Source: a virus. From it: a stretch of 64,000 nt of DNA. The DNA lies in the IMG/VR virus record IMGVR_UViG_3300032246_001892, positions 27,287 to 91,286 of that record, one strand, 5' to 3'. The notes beneath the pieces are model-generated. The model saw only the letters and a program-made list of their open reading frames with translations, searched no databases and was not told the DNA's origin. Every line of letters begins with the position of its first letter. The stretch's first letter is position 1. The translations under genes and the position numbers were made by a program. Below, piece by piece: positions 18,006 through 26,920 of this stretch.

Positions 18006-19313
18006 ATGTCACAAAATCCAGAACTTATTATAAAGAATTTAGAATTAGCTGCTAATTTGAGTGCTAAAACTAAGCCTTCAAACAGCGCAATCAAAGCTTT
18101 GGCTTCTGATAGCAATGAATATGCTGGTTTTTTAGCTATCTTCGCATATGGTCAAGATGCTATGTATCGTACATATAATTTAGTGCCTGGAAGAGCCTCC
18201 TATAAAATTACTCCAGAAGGTTATGGTAATTTAATGAGTAGGCTAGGGACCCTCAAATTGTTAGATCAATTAAAAACTCAGACACCTGCCGGGAAAAAGG
18301 GTGATTTGGTAATTCCAAATTATTTGGGTATTTCCAGTCGTATGGCACCACAAATGAATTTGAACCCAATGACCGGACCGGGAGTCAATACTCCTTGTCT
18401 AGGTGCAGATTTATTAAACAGTATCCATCCTGGAATGGTAGACGCAATAGAAAATACTTGTAATATAATTCGTACTAGATCCTATCTTTCATTACCTCCA
18501 GGAGCATTTGGTGGTCTACAATCTGTACTTTATCAAATACAAGGTGCGGTCAATTCTTTTATGCAAGCCCTTTATGATTTATATCAAGGAGTGATGTTAG
18601 TAATGCAACAATTTGCTCAAGTTATAAACGGTATTATGGCATCTATAAACCAATATGTTTACAATTTAATATCGAGCATCATACCTTTGGATTTGATTTG
18701 TGCTATACTCGGTGCTGCTCAGAGTTTATTAGATGATATAGCATTTTTTGCTTCTCTCTTTAATGGGTCGGATAGTCTTTTTAATACTATTAATTCTATA
18801 CAGACAGTTATAAACTATGCTTCTATAGGTTTAAATTATGCTTATAATCCCATCAGTCTTTTAACTTTGATTCCGGGAGTGGGTGATGTGATAAATTCAC
18901 TCTCAGATTTAACAGCAAATCCAGAAGCATTTTTAGGACAATTAATTTCTAATTTTGGATTTTCAGCCGGTGCTAATAATTCTGCATTACAAACAGCCAA
19001 TGCAATTCTCTTACATTATGGGTTGATGGGTCAATTAGGTCCTTTAGGTGGCATAATGTTACAGGCAGGAGTTGCTGGTAATAATAGTCAATGGTATAGA
19101 ACTTCAAATCCTGGCACTGGTGATTTTGGTATGGGGAGTGGAATAGTTCCTCCTAATCCAATGTATTTAAATCCTGATAATCCTCTAGCAGCACTGGATG
19201 TGAATTCTAATCCTTATTTCAAAGCTTTCAAAACTGATATTGGGGATTTTACGGCTGATGTAAGTAATTTAGCAAACCTTGCTAAAGATAGTGTAACTGA
19301 TTTAGTTAAATAA
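18006..19313 (+). CDS. Putative virion protein with hydrophobic centre
   Basis: Unrecognised 435-residue protein. Residues about 165-300 are rich in Leu, Ile, Ala and Gln with several hydrophobic helices; the N- and C-terminal parts are polar with Gly/Asn/Pro-rich loops. It is the first gene of the late unit that holds the gp5-like spike protein, so a hub component or membrane-interacting injection protein is possible. A CATAAGTT segment at 17982-17989, one mismatch from the late element, may be its promoter. Confidence 0.5.
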   Translation: MSQNPELIIKNLELAANLSAKTKPSNSAIKALASDSNEYAGFLAIFAYGQDAMYRTYNLVPGRASYKITPEGYGNLMSRLGTLKLLDQLKTQTPAGKKGDLVIPNYLGISSRMAPQMNLNPMTGPGVNTPCLGADLLNSIHPGMVDAIENTCNIIRTRSYLSLPPGAFGGLQSVLYQIQGAVNSFMQALYDLYQGVMLVMQQFAQVINGIMASINQYVYNLISSIIPLDLICAILGAAQSLLDDIAFFASLFNGSDSLFNTINSIQTVINYASIGLNYAYNPISLLTLIPGVGDVINSLSDLTANPEAFLGQLISNFGFSAGANNSALQTANAILLHYGLMGQLGPLGGIMLQAGVAGNNSQWYRTSNPGTGDFGMGSGIVPPNPMYLNPDNPLAALDVNSNPYFKAFKTDIGDFTADVSNLANLAKDSVTDLVK

Positions 19314-19316
19314 AAT

Positions 19317-20405
19317 ATGGAACCAATACACGGTATACATTTGGGGATGGTTGTAAGTGATGTAGCAGATCCAGAAGGAAGAAATAGAGTACAGGTTTAT
19401 GTTCCTTATTTGAGTAATACTTTATATACTGGTGTAAATCAAGAATTGAAAGATATGTCTTTCAAGAGTCCAGCAGATCTTAAAAAATTTGGTCTCTGGG
19501 ATAAACTTAAAAAAATACTCCCTTGGGCAGAAGCTGCAGCCCCTTGTTTTGGTGGTTCGAGTGGTATGTTTAATTCTTCGACTGGTGCTGGAGCAGTTAA
19601 TAGCGGATCTACGTTTAATGATGGTGGTAATGATGTTGACGTCACTAAAGAATTTCCTAGTAGTACTGCTAATATGGATCCATTAGGAAATACACAAACA
19701 GAATCAAAAAATGAATATTTTAGCAGTTCTTTTATAAATTTTGTAAAGGCTAAGGAAGGTTTTAGTGCTAAAGCTTATGGAGATAATACTCAAACTTCAA
19801 TAGGTTATGGTACAAGAGCTACGAGCCCCAATGAAGTTATAACAGAATCTGAAGCCGAAGCAAGGTTGGTCGCAGAATTATCTCAATCAGCATCAGAAAC
19901 TGATCGAAGATTATCTTCAAAGAATATACAATTAAACCAATATCAAAAAGAAGCTTTATATTCTTATACCTATAATAGAGGAGCTGGTGGATTAGATCAA
20001 CTTTTGAATAATTCTGGATCATCATGGGAGAGTATTTCTGCTAATATGCCTGTGTATTGGGGGAGTTATACACCTGCTCAGAGCGGATTAATAAATCGTA
20101 GAAATGACGAAGTTCAATATGCCAATAGTGGTGGCACATCTTTTAGTTCGCCAACCCAAACATCTTCAACCAAATTAGTAAGAATAGCAGATCGCTCTGC
20201 CGCTGATATTCAGGCTACTAATATAGGTACTCCTGGATCACCTTCTGGAGTATTTTCAACACCGTTACCTGGAGATAAAGTGTGGGTATTTTTCTTGGGC
20301 GGAGATATTCAAAGACCAGTTTACTTTGCTAAAGCAATTGAACCTGCTGATGCTTATGCTATGGCGGGTGAACCTCCTACTGGTGTTAACACCACTATTG
20401 CCTAA
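19317..20405 (+). CDS. 5: Baseplate hub OB-fold protein with inserted lysozyme, gp5-like
   Basis: In T4, gp5 is the central needle: OB domain, lysozyme, then beta-helix. Here residues 5-80 are the first half of the OB fold (GMVVSDVADPEGRNRVQV near 10-27, LPWAEAAAP near 68-76). Residues about 135-270 are a GH24 lysozyme with E147, D156 and S161 at the places of T4 lysozyme E11, D20 and T26 (KEGF...YGD...SIGYGT). Residues 315-340 (PLPGDKVWVFFLGGD, PVYFAKA) complete the OB fold. The lysozyme is thus inserted into the OB domain instead of following it, and no beta-helix follows; that part seems to be in the next gene. It would digest peptidoglycan during tail penetration. Confidence 0.75.
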   Translation: MEPIHGIHLGMVVSDVADPEGRNRVQVYVPYLSNTLYTGVNQELKDMSFKSPADLKKFGLWDKLKKILPWAEAAAPCFGGSSGMFNSSTGAGAVNSGSTFNDGGNDVDVTKEFPSSTANMDPLGNTQTESKNEYFSSSFINFVKAKEGFSAKAYGDNTQTSIGYGTRATSPNEVITESEAEARLVAELSQSASETDRRLSSKNIQLNQYQKEALYSYTYNRGAGGLDQLLNNSGSSWESISANMPVYWGSYTPAQSGLINRRNDEVQYANSGGTSFSSPTQTSSTKLVRIADRSAADIQATNIGTPGSPSGVFSTPLPGDKVWVFFLGGDIQRPVYFAKAIEPADAYAMAGEPPTGVNTTIA

Positions 20406-20412
20406 ATAAAAT

Positions 20413-22458
20413 ATGCCCGATCCGCTTCAAATTTCAAAAAACCAAGAAACCACAACGAATTCTATTAATTCTCGTTATAGTGGTATACAAATGGTTGACA
20501 GTAAAGTGGTCGATCCTAATGGTTCTCAAACCACAGATGATAGATCTTTTATTACTGGTCAGAATTCTTGGGGAACTCTTTGGAAGATGGTTAAAGGTAA
20601 TTTCTTGGTAAGAGCCTATAATAATATATCTCTTAATGCCAGTGGTGATGTTCATGTAACCGGTCACAATAAACAAGAAACTTTAACCGGAGATAAAGGT
20701 ATATACGTAAAAGGTAAAACCCAAAATCTCTCTGGAGAACAAGAAGATTCACATAAAGAGGCTTTATCAGAATATCAAACAGTTGTAAATGAAATTACAA
20801 AAAATTCTCATGATGCAATGCATAATACACAAGCAGAAAGAGTTGCTTGTCCTATTTGTGCACAAAAACATTTAGTAGATGATAAGAGTGATAATTGGGC
20901 AACCATTTTTGATTATCTTAATAAAATTTGTCCAGGTTATCTTGCAGGTCCTTTTCAAGCATTTAGGACTGTAATGAATAAGGTATATATACCTTTCTTA
21001 AGTCAAAAAAATACCATAGGCATGAATAGTGGTGAAGGATGTGGACCGGGTTGTGAAAATGGTATGCGTGAAGGATTATCTAATAAATTCCAAGCAAGTC
21101 AGAAGGCTGTTGAGAAAGGGTTTAAAGATAATGAAGATAAATTAAATAAAATATCAGAAAAATTAGGCAATCCTAGTCCTGTAGTACAAGGTCATAAAGA
21201 CAATGAAGTACAAATATATGGTCTTCCTGGGTCTGGTCAAGAAGTGAGTCCTTATGTACAAGTTAAAGGACAGTATAATACGATTCCTACACACTTCCTT
21301 GTTTCGCCTACTCAAAAGAATTCCTTAATTACAAAAACAAAAGGATCTTGCCCTAAGATTATATTTGTTCCTCCTACACAAATACCTACAGGGGCGTTGA
21401 TGTTTAATATTCAAAACAAATTTGATATTATTACTGGGGTAGGTGGCACTAATATTATTTCAACAGGGGAGATAGCTTTGAAAGGAGGATCAGCTCATAT
21501 TAATGGATCCCAAGGAGAAGCATCTATTACTTCTAACAATCTCACAACCATTGGAGGTAAAAATGTATTAATAACGGCAGATGATAGATCCGGAGATACT
21601 GGAGTCATGATACAATCAAAGCATACCTTTGTAGGAGGATCTTTAAATGTTACTGGTGATGTGGCACTTAAAGGCCATTTAACTACAGACGGTGCTCTTT
21701 CAGTTCCTTATATTATAGCACCTACACAAAGTGCAGAAACCACTTTAGCAGCTTCTTCTAAATACGCAACAGAGGGAGCTAATTGGGTTGGGGTTGGATT
21801 GGGTTTAAATACTACAAATTTTGTAAAAGATTTAGCAACTCAGTTTTTATTAAGACCTAGTTTTGCAATGACCGTGGATGGTATAACTAAAATAACCATG
21901 GAAACTTTTAATTTAATTATGATGGCTAGAACATTAGAATGGCCAGTACCAACCGGCATATTCTGGGGAGTTGGTGCAGGTTTCGGTGTTGTCGAAGTGC
22001 AAGGATTTGTTTGGAACTTTACACATAATCATACATTAGCCGGAAATAGTCACACTCATCAATTTGATCAGGTAAAGGGTAGCTATTATAAAACATTACA
22101 AGGTTGGGGTGGACAGAGAACTGCTGGTAGTCCAGCACCAACACCAGCACCGACACATGGAGATTATCCTTCACCAGGCCCTAATGCTAAGGGAGGTGGT
22201 TGTGGCGGTGGTGGTTTATATACCAAGGCACGTAACACGAAATATAATCTCGGGGATGGTGATCCTTTCAATGGTGGTAATTATGTGCCAGTTACTATTA
22301 ATAGAAATCCGGACGGTTCTTTAAACCCATCACCGTATTTTTCATGGACCGATACATACCCAGCACCTAAAATAACTCCTGGAGGTACAGATCCAAATAC
22401 TGGAAATATTATCCCAATTACAGACACTACAATACCCAGTGTTTCAGCTAATTGTTAA
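20413..22458 (+). CDS. Spike/beta-helix-like virion protein
   Basis: The 681-residue protein contains two stretches of short alternating Gly/Asn/Val/Thr strands (about residues 66-110 and 340-430) like the gp5 and VgrG beta-helix, including SGDVHVTGHN and LNVTGDVALKG. Between them lie cysteine motifs CPICAQKH near residue 145 and a CGPGC near residue 210. A His-rich HNHTLAGNSHTH segment near residue 545 could bind metal, as in iron-capped spike tips. The C-terminus is Gly/Pro-rich. Lying 7 nt after the gp5-like gene that lacks its own helix, it probably supplies the spike shaft. An adhesin is the alternative. Confidence 0.5.
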   Translation: MPDPLQISKNQETTTNSINSRYSGIQMVDSKVVDPNGSQTTDDRSFITGQNSWGTLWKMVKGNFLVRAYNNISLNASGDVHVTGHNKQETLTGDKGIYVKGKTQNLSGEQEDSHKEALSEYQTVVNEITKNSHDAMHNTQAERVACPICAQKHLVDDKSDNWATIFDYLNKICPGYLAGPFQAFRTVMNKVYIPFLSQKNTIGMNSGEGCGPGCENGMREGLSNKFQASQKAVEKGFKDNEDKLNKISEKLGNPSPVVQGHKDNEVQIYGLPGSGQEVSPYVQVKGQYNTIPTHFLVSPTQKNSLITKTKGSCPKIIFVPPTQIPTGALMFNIQNKFDIITGVGGTNIISTGEIALKGGSAHINGSQGEASITSNNLTTIGGKNVLITADDRSGDTGVMIQSKHTFVGGSLNVTGDVALKGHLTTDGALSVPYIIAPTQSAETTLAASSKYATEGANWVGVGLGLNTTNFVKDLATQFLLRPSFAMTVDGITKITMETFNLIMMARTLEWPVPTGIFWGVGAGFGVVEVQGFVWNFTHNHTLAGNSHTHQFDQVKGSYYKTLQGWGGQRTAGSPAPTPAPTHGDYPSPGPNAKGGGCGGGGLYTKARNTKYNLGDGDPFNGGNYVPVTINRNPDGSLNPSPYFSWTDTYPAPKITPGGTDPNTGNIIPITDTTIPSVSANC

Positions 22459-23174
22459 AGCTTGGTGTAATCAGGAAGAGGAGCTCCCATCATTTCAATA
22501 ATGGTTGGGAGGTCTGCTTCACTTTCACCTGGAGTCGTTCCTAATCTTGTATAAGGAGTAACTCCTAATTGAGATGCGATATAATTCATTTGATCGTAGT
22601 AGTAACGATAATATCTATTGCTTTGACCACTTTTTGTCAATTTAATGTACATCACCTTAATAAGTGACATATCTACTAAAGAAATAGTCCATCCTTTTAT
22701 CACTTCTCTTTGAAGAAATGCTACAAAATTATTAACATGGTTTTGTAAGGTGACTGCTGATAAATTTTGGATGAATGTAATAATTTCTTGTGGTTGTATT
22801 ACATTTAAATTGACATTAGATGAACAGTTTGTGGTGGTTTTAACAATAGGGTTTCCGTCGGTGTCACAAATATATTCGTTTATAATTTGACACCCACCAG
22901 CTGCTGCTACTTCCTCGTACAACTGTATTCTGGGAATAAATTCTGCATAAACTGCTGACAATACAATACCCAAAGACAATCTACCATCACCTACATCCAT
23001 GAAGTCCAAAGGATTTACGCCTAAATCATTGTTATCAACCTCGTTGTTTCTAATCCAAGGATCATACGAACCATCCCCTCCAAGTGCGTCCTGAGATAAA
23101 TCCGTAAAAAACGCCTGACTATTAAAATTTAATGGATTGGATGTTAGATAAGGAAAACTAGTGGATAACGACAT
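22455..23174 (-). CDS. Hypothetical protein
   Basis: Unrecognised 239-residue protein with no motif I know. The middle third is helical; the C-terminal part has an aromatic RYYRYYYDQMNYI stretch. It is the last gene of the long minus-strand replication block and overlaps the spike gene tail to tail by 4 nt. Confidence 0.5.
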   Translation of the reverse strand: MSLSTSFPYLTSNPLNFNSQAFFTDLSQDALGGDGSYDPWIRNNEVDNNDLGVNPLDFMDVGDGRLSLGIVLSAVYAEFIPRIQLYEEVAAAGGCQIINEYICDTDGNPIVKTTTNCSSNVNLNVIQPQEIITFIQNLSAVTLQNHVNNFVAFLQREVIKGWTISLVDMSLIKVMYIKLTKSGQSNRYYRYYYDQMNYIASQLGVTPYTRLGTTPGESEADLPTIIEMMGAPLPDYTKL

Positions 23175-23182
23175 ATATCTAA

Positions 23183-23587
23183 TTAGTCTAAAAAGTTATT
23201 TTGCTGTTGCTGTTGTATAAAGATAGTTTTTAAGAACTCTAATATTGCGTCCTTGTCTTTTGGAGACTTGTAATGTTGTACTACAACTCTCTCACCATCG
23301 GTATTATATCCAAATAACATAAATGTATCTAGATATTCTGTAATAACATTTCTTAAGACTGTTAAGTCTCTTATTGCTATTTTAGTTTCAAATTCTGATT
23401 CTTTGGACCACTTGTCAAGACCTTTCTGCAACTCAGCGTTATTAATAGCATTAAACAGATTATTTTTAATTTCATCCAGAGATTTGGGGTTTTTATGTGT
23501 TTGCAGAGAGGCAGAAAGAGAAGGAACTACTGTTAAAGATAGTTCCTTCTTTTTTGTTTTTTTAGGCCTTTTTTTAGGCTCCGGCAT
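23183..23587 (-). CDS. Hypothetical basic protein with Lys-rich N-terminus
   Basis: Unrecognised 134-residue protein. The first 16 residues are Lys/Pro-rich and could bind nucleic acid; the rest looks helical and ends in a poly-Gln patch. The ATG at 23587 is chosen over one 27 nt upstream because it shortens the overlap with the preceding gene to 14 nt. Position next to the sliding clamp gene suggests a replication-time role, which is inference. Confidence 0.5.
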   Translation of the reverse strand: MPEPKKRPKKTKKKELSLTVVPSLSASLQTHKNPKSLDEIKNNLFNAINNAELQKGLDKWSKESEFETKIAIRDLTVLRNVITEYLDTFMLFGYNTDGERVVVQHYKSPKDKDAILEFLKTIFIQQQQQNNFLD

Positions 23588-23897
23588 AGGTCGAAGCCTT
23601 ATTATTGATACCAAATTTCACCAGGTATTCAACAATGACTTCAATTGAGCTGGTCCTAATCTTGAAATGATCTGGAATAAACTGACCTCCATCATGCATT
23701 TCAAAATACTCTTCACCAATATCATTATGATTATTAAAACAAGTAATGAAGATGGTTGCTACTTGTGGATCTACAATAACCGTCCAAGAACGAGGATCCT
23801 GGAAACCATAGTCGCTAAAAAGCTTATCGGCTACGTATCCACTATCTCTCAGTCGCTTGATAAAGTAACTGCATGTTGTTATTTTGTTCTTTGCCAT
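23574..23897 (-). CDS. Conserved-looking small protein near the clamp gene
   Basis: Unrecognised 107-residue protein with a compact mixed alpha/beta look: an N-terminal YFIKRLRDSGY helix, a beta pair around SWTVIVDP and ATIFITCF, and a HDGGQFIP turn followed by the helix SSIEVIVEYLV. I considered RegA because of its place near gp45, but the T4 RegA landmarks are not seen. Function unknown. Confidence 0.55.
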   Translation of the reverse strand: MAKNKITTCSYFIKRLRDSGYVADKLFSDYGFQDPRSWTVIVDPQVATIFITCFNNHNDIGEEYFEMHDGGQFIPDHFKIRTSSIEVIVEYLVKFGINNKASTYAGA

Positions 23898-23920
23898 ATA
23901 TTTTATTTAATTAGTTGTGT

Positions 23921-24676
23921 TTATTTTACTAGAGCTGAAACAATATATTTCAACTCAACTTCATCATCTTCTTTATTTTGAAAGATGAAAACTTTATACT
24001 GATTATTAATTTTTACTTTAATATCAGTTTTGCACGAAGCAAGATTTTTAAAGATCTCTACGTTTACAGGAAGAGCTTCTGAGATATCTGAACCAATAAA
24101 TGAATCTGATATAACTAACGTCATATTATCAACATTCTGTAATGTTCGGTCATTGATCTCTGCATATACCTTTCCTTCTTTGGTAAAGAAGTAGATCTTA
24201 GTAAGATCTGAAGCAAACGCATAACCTGCCATGATCTGTTTGATTTTACTTGTGCTTAAAACAAATTCTGTATCAAACTTAATCTGTGAAAATTTATTAA
24301 GATTTACAGGTGTTTCTCTAATAACACTGTCATCAACTAAATGGTATTTGAAGAAAGTCTTTTCATTATCTGGAGACTTAACTTCACACTTAATACTATT
24401 GATATTGTACTCTATAGAGAACTCTCCATCATCTCCTAGACATTCCAGTCCAGATAGTAATTTCTTTATACTAATGAGATTTAGTCTTACTGCTTCATTC
24501 AAAGTGAATGGAAGCGTAGTTTTAGCGTAAAGAATCACGGTATTATCCGGAGACGAACAGACAGAATACAAATCATTCTTGTCTGCTTTTAACACACAAC
24601 TCTCAGTAAGCCTATTTACAGGCTTGAGTAACTTCTCTAAGAAGCTCTTAGGAAGCGGTATATGAATGGCTGACAC
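23921..24676 (-). CDS. 45: DNA polymerase sliding clamp gp45
   Basis: Trimeric processivity ring for the polymerase and, in T4, also the mobile activator of late transcription with gp33 and gp55. The 251-residue product (T4 228) has the two-domain alternation of strands and helices of a clamp, including a start with a LPKSFLEKLLKPV helix, an internal FKYHLVDDSV linker and a last strand DDEVELKYIVSAL. Assignment is by fold pattern, size and place beside gp32-type genes. The start is GTG at 24676 after an A/T-rich segment. Polymerase fragment gp43B ends with a motif (DLFDLFS) suited to bind this ring. Confidence 0.6.
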   Translation of the reverse strand: MSAIHIPLPKSFLEKLLKPVNRLTESCVLKADKNDLYSVCSSPDNTVILYAKTTLPFTLNEAVRLNLISIKKLLSGLECLGDDGEFSIEYNINSIKCEVKSPDNEKTFFKYHLVDDSVIRETPVNLNKFSQIKFDTEFVLSTSKIKQIMAGYAFASDLTKIYFFTKEGKVYAEINDRTLQNVDNMTLVISDSFIGSDISEALPVNVEIFKNLASCKTDIKVKINNQYKVFIFQNKEDDEVELKYIVSALVK

Positions 24677-24689
24677 TTAAATTAATAGG

Positions 24690-25175
24690 TTAATTGGTTT
24701 TATTTTTTTCATTAAAGGTATTAAATACCTTGCCGAGCATTCCGGCCATCTTAGTTAGAGTAGCATTCATCCTTTCTAACTGAGATCTAATTGCTTGAAT
24801 ATCTTCATTGGTAGCTGCTACAGTCGGTTGAGGAGCTGCATTCTGTACTAATGGAGTTACGTTGGGTTGATTCGGTAATGATACTGGAGGAGGCATTGGA
24901 ATCATCTGAGCTCCAATGGATGTATCAGGTACTTGCTCTAAGGCTAGCCTCTCTACATCTTCATAAGCCTTTAACATAGCCGGTGACACTCCTGTGGTCA
25001 CCGGCTGGTTAAAGTTGGCTGGTTGGCCTACAATAGAAGCAACAAACTTATTCATGTCGATTTTATTAGCAGGGTTATTACTTCTCTCCATAGTCATATT
25101 ATCTACTCCGTGAAGATGGGTTCCTACCATTCTGGCTAACATAGCCGCTTCGTATGCTTGTTGCTTCTGGTCCAT
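24690..25175 (-). CDS. Hypothetical protein with C-terminal coiled coil
   Basis: Unrecognised 161-residue protein. The N-terminal 75 residues are helical, then comes a Pro-rich linker (about residues 90-122), and the last 40 residues form a likely coiled coil (IQAIRSQLERMNATLTKMA). It lies between folE2 and gp45 with short gaps, so it is probably co-transcribed with them. Confidence 0.5.
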   Translation of the reverse strand: MDQKQQAYEAAMLARMVGTHLHGVDNMTMERSNNPANKIDMNKFVASIVGQPANFNQPVTTGVSPAMLKAYEDVERLALEQVPDTSIGAQMIPMPPPVSLPNQPNVTPLVQNAAPQPTVAATNEDIQAIRSQLERMNATLTKMAGMLGKVFNTFNEKNKTN

Positions 25176-25179
25176 ATTT

Positions 25180-26025
25180 TTACCTCAGGTCTCTACCTGC
25201 GTTGATTACACTGACTGCAATAGAGGAATGGATACTCTCGAAGTGATTAACAATTACGAGGTAATCATTAATACGACCATCAAGATCAGTATCTAACTCT
25301 ACTGCAACCTTACGGACCATATCTTCGACGAAGACTGGATTCTCATACATAAGCTCTGTCTGATAAGCCTCATCAACACGCTTAAGGGCGTTAACGATAG
25401 GTGCTGAGCAACTACGCTCAACTGCACCAATAAGCTCCTCAAACCAATATACATCCTTACCGTCAACACCTGTGTGGTTGAGTTCAACGGTAACGTCTGC
25501 ATAAGACTGCTGATTATGAGCTCCATAATCACTGATCTCCTTAGAGCAGGGGCAGAGGGAAGCGTAAAGAACATTAGCGTGGAGATAGAACTTCTTCTCT
25601 CCGTTAATGAGTCTACCCTCAAATGAACCTTGATAATCCATATGAGACTTGACCTTAGAGACTGGTGCCTCCTTGATCATGAAGTAATCAAACTTGATCT
25701 TAATGTAAGCGTTCTGAGACTTCAGACGATTCTTACACTCATCAAGGAGAAGATCCATAACCTGATCAATACGATGGGTCTTGTTAGCAAGAACCTCTTC
25801 AACCAGGATACGATAGCGACTCATGTTTGTACCCTTAACCTCTGGAGTGAGATCGGTATACATACTAATGATTGCTTTAGTAGGGTTAATGGTTCCATCT
25901 TGTCTAATAATTTCCATAGGAACTACGATATTCCTAGAACCAACTTTAGGAATATACTTCTTAGGGAAACCATCCAGCGTATTTTGAATGTCTGGAATGT
26001 CGTCGTTTGTTTTTACTCTTGGCAT
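25180..26025 (-). CDS. folE2: GTP cyclohydrolase FolE2 (first step of 7-deazaguanine synthesis)
   Basis: Type IB GTP cyclohydrolase: GTP to 7,8-dihydroneopterin triphosphate, the entry to both folate and queuosine-type bases. The FolE2 signature SLCPCSK is at residues 157-162 (metal ligand Cys158), followed by GAHNQQSYADV at 168-178. The ATG at 26025 (MPRVK) is chosen because a longer frame would run 65 nt into gp32; it gives 281 residues, near the family's usual 260-300. Codons are richer in C/G ends than in most neighbours, like gp18 and gp32, suggesting high expression. Together with QueD, QueE and the DpdA-like gene it points to DNA base modification rather than folate synthesis. Confidence 0.88.
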   Translation of the reverse strand: MPRVKTNDDIPDIQNTLDGFPKKYIPKVGSRNIVVPMEIIRQDGTINPTKAIISMYTDLTPEVKGTNMSRYRILVEEVLANKTHRIDQVMDLLLDECKNRLKSQNAYIKIKFDYFMIKEAPVSKVKSHMDYQGSFEGRLINGEKKFYLHANVLYASLCPCSKEISDYGAHNQQSYADVTVELNHTGVDGKDVYWFEELIGAVERSCSAPIVNALKRVDEAYQTELMYENPVFVEDMVRKVAVELDTDLDGRINDYLVIVNHFESIHSSIAVSVINAGRDLR

Positions 26026-26053
26026 ATATTTGTTTGTTTGTTGTTTAATTGAA
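26026..26053 (-). promoter_or_regulatory. A/C-rich, G-poor leader of folE2
   Basis: The 28-nt gap before folE2, read on the minus strand, is made of AAC and CAAA repeats and holds almost no G. It resembles the gp32 leader at 26921-26957. It may act as an unstructured ribosome-loading site, or as a binding site for the single-strand protein. Confidence 0.35.
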
Positions 26054-26920
26054 TTAAAGATCCTTGAGAATATCTTGGATACGGTCATTTTGATCTGAAA
26101 GAACATCGTTATTATCATCTACAACTGTAGAAGATGCAACCGACTTTGTTGTAGTAGGAACAATATATTCCTCTTCAACTTCTAATACAGAAGCTACAGA
26201 AGCTGCTGGTGCTTCTTCCTCACCAAGGAAGTGAACCTTAAGCATCTTGTTAATGTCTTCTGTAGTCTTATGCTCAAAGATAGAATCAAGAGGCTTGAAA
26301 GACTTATAAATCTCTTCAAGATCCGTTGCACCTTCAAGAGGAGAAGCAGAAATGAACTTGGAAGAAACATATGTAGGATATCCACCCTCATTTGCCTCTA
26401 CCTTGATACGGAGATTACAACCCTTCTCTGAGAGATCAAAGATCCTAGATCCGAATTCATCTGCATCATCACCGCTAATAGCATCTGTAATGACTTTATT
26501 AAGCTGCTTACCAAAACGAAGAATCTTGGTCTGACCCTGATTGTCAGGGTTAGTTGGATCCTTAATAACGTAAACATTGGCTAACCAATTTTCATTACGC
26601 TTGATTGGAGCAATGCGCTTAATCTCACCCTCATTATTGGTACGATAAATCTTGGAGCGATACTCATCAATAGGGCAACGTTCGCCATATGTCGTAGGAC
26701 ACAAGACTGAAACAAGTTGATTAGTGACAACACTCTTCCAGAGATGATGGAAGTAGTGAAAGAGCGTACGCTCTGGTGCTTCAATGTTAGGAATCAGGCG
26801 TACCAAATAGGTATTACCAATCTCCAGTTTCATAAAGTCTCTGAATCCGCTCTCTGCGGTAGAAGACTTCTTATTAAGAGCCTCTTTAATAGACTCGAAT
26901 AGGTTGTTGTTGTATTTCAT
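26054..26920 (-). CDS. 32: Single-stranded DNA-binding protein gp32
   Basis: Coats ssDNA during replication and recombination and organises UvsY, gp59 and the polymerase. At 288 residues it is close to T4 gp32 (301). It has a basic N-terminal segment for cooperativity, an OB core with the zinc-site pattern HYFHHLW followed by two cysteines (LCPTTYGERCP, near residues 73-82), and an acidic Asp/Glu/Ser-rich C-terminus for protein contacts. Codon use is optimised. T4 gp32 controls its own translation by binding its unstructured leader; the G-poor leader here would suit that. Confidence 0.85.
   Translation of the reverse strand: MKYNNNLFESIKEALNKKSSTAESGFRDFMKLEIGNTYLVRLIPNIEAPERTLFHYFHHLWKSVVTNQLVSVLCPTTYGERCPIDEYRSKIYRTNNEGEIKRIAPIKRNENWLANVYVIKDPTNPDNQGQTKILRFGKQLNKVITDAISGDDADEFGSRIFDLSEKGCNLRIKVEANEGGYPTYVSSKFISASPLEGATDLEEIYKSFKPLDSIFEHKTTEDINKMLKVHFLGEEEAPAASVASVLEVEEEYIVPTTTKSVASSTVVDDNNDVLSDQNDRIQDILKDL

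Noticed and set aside
23574-23897. RegA translational repressor
   Set aside because: Location near gp45 fits, but the sequence lacks the T4 RegA landmarks and has a different pattern (HDGGQFIP, SSIEVIVEYLV).
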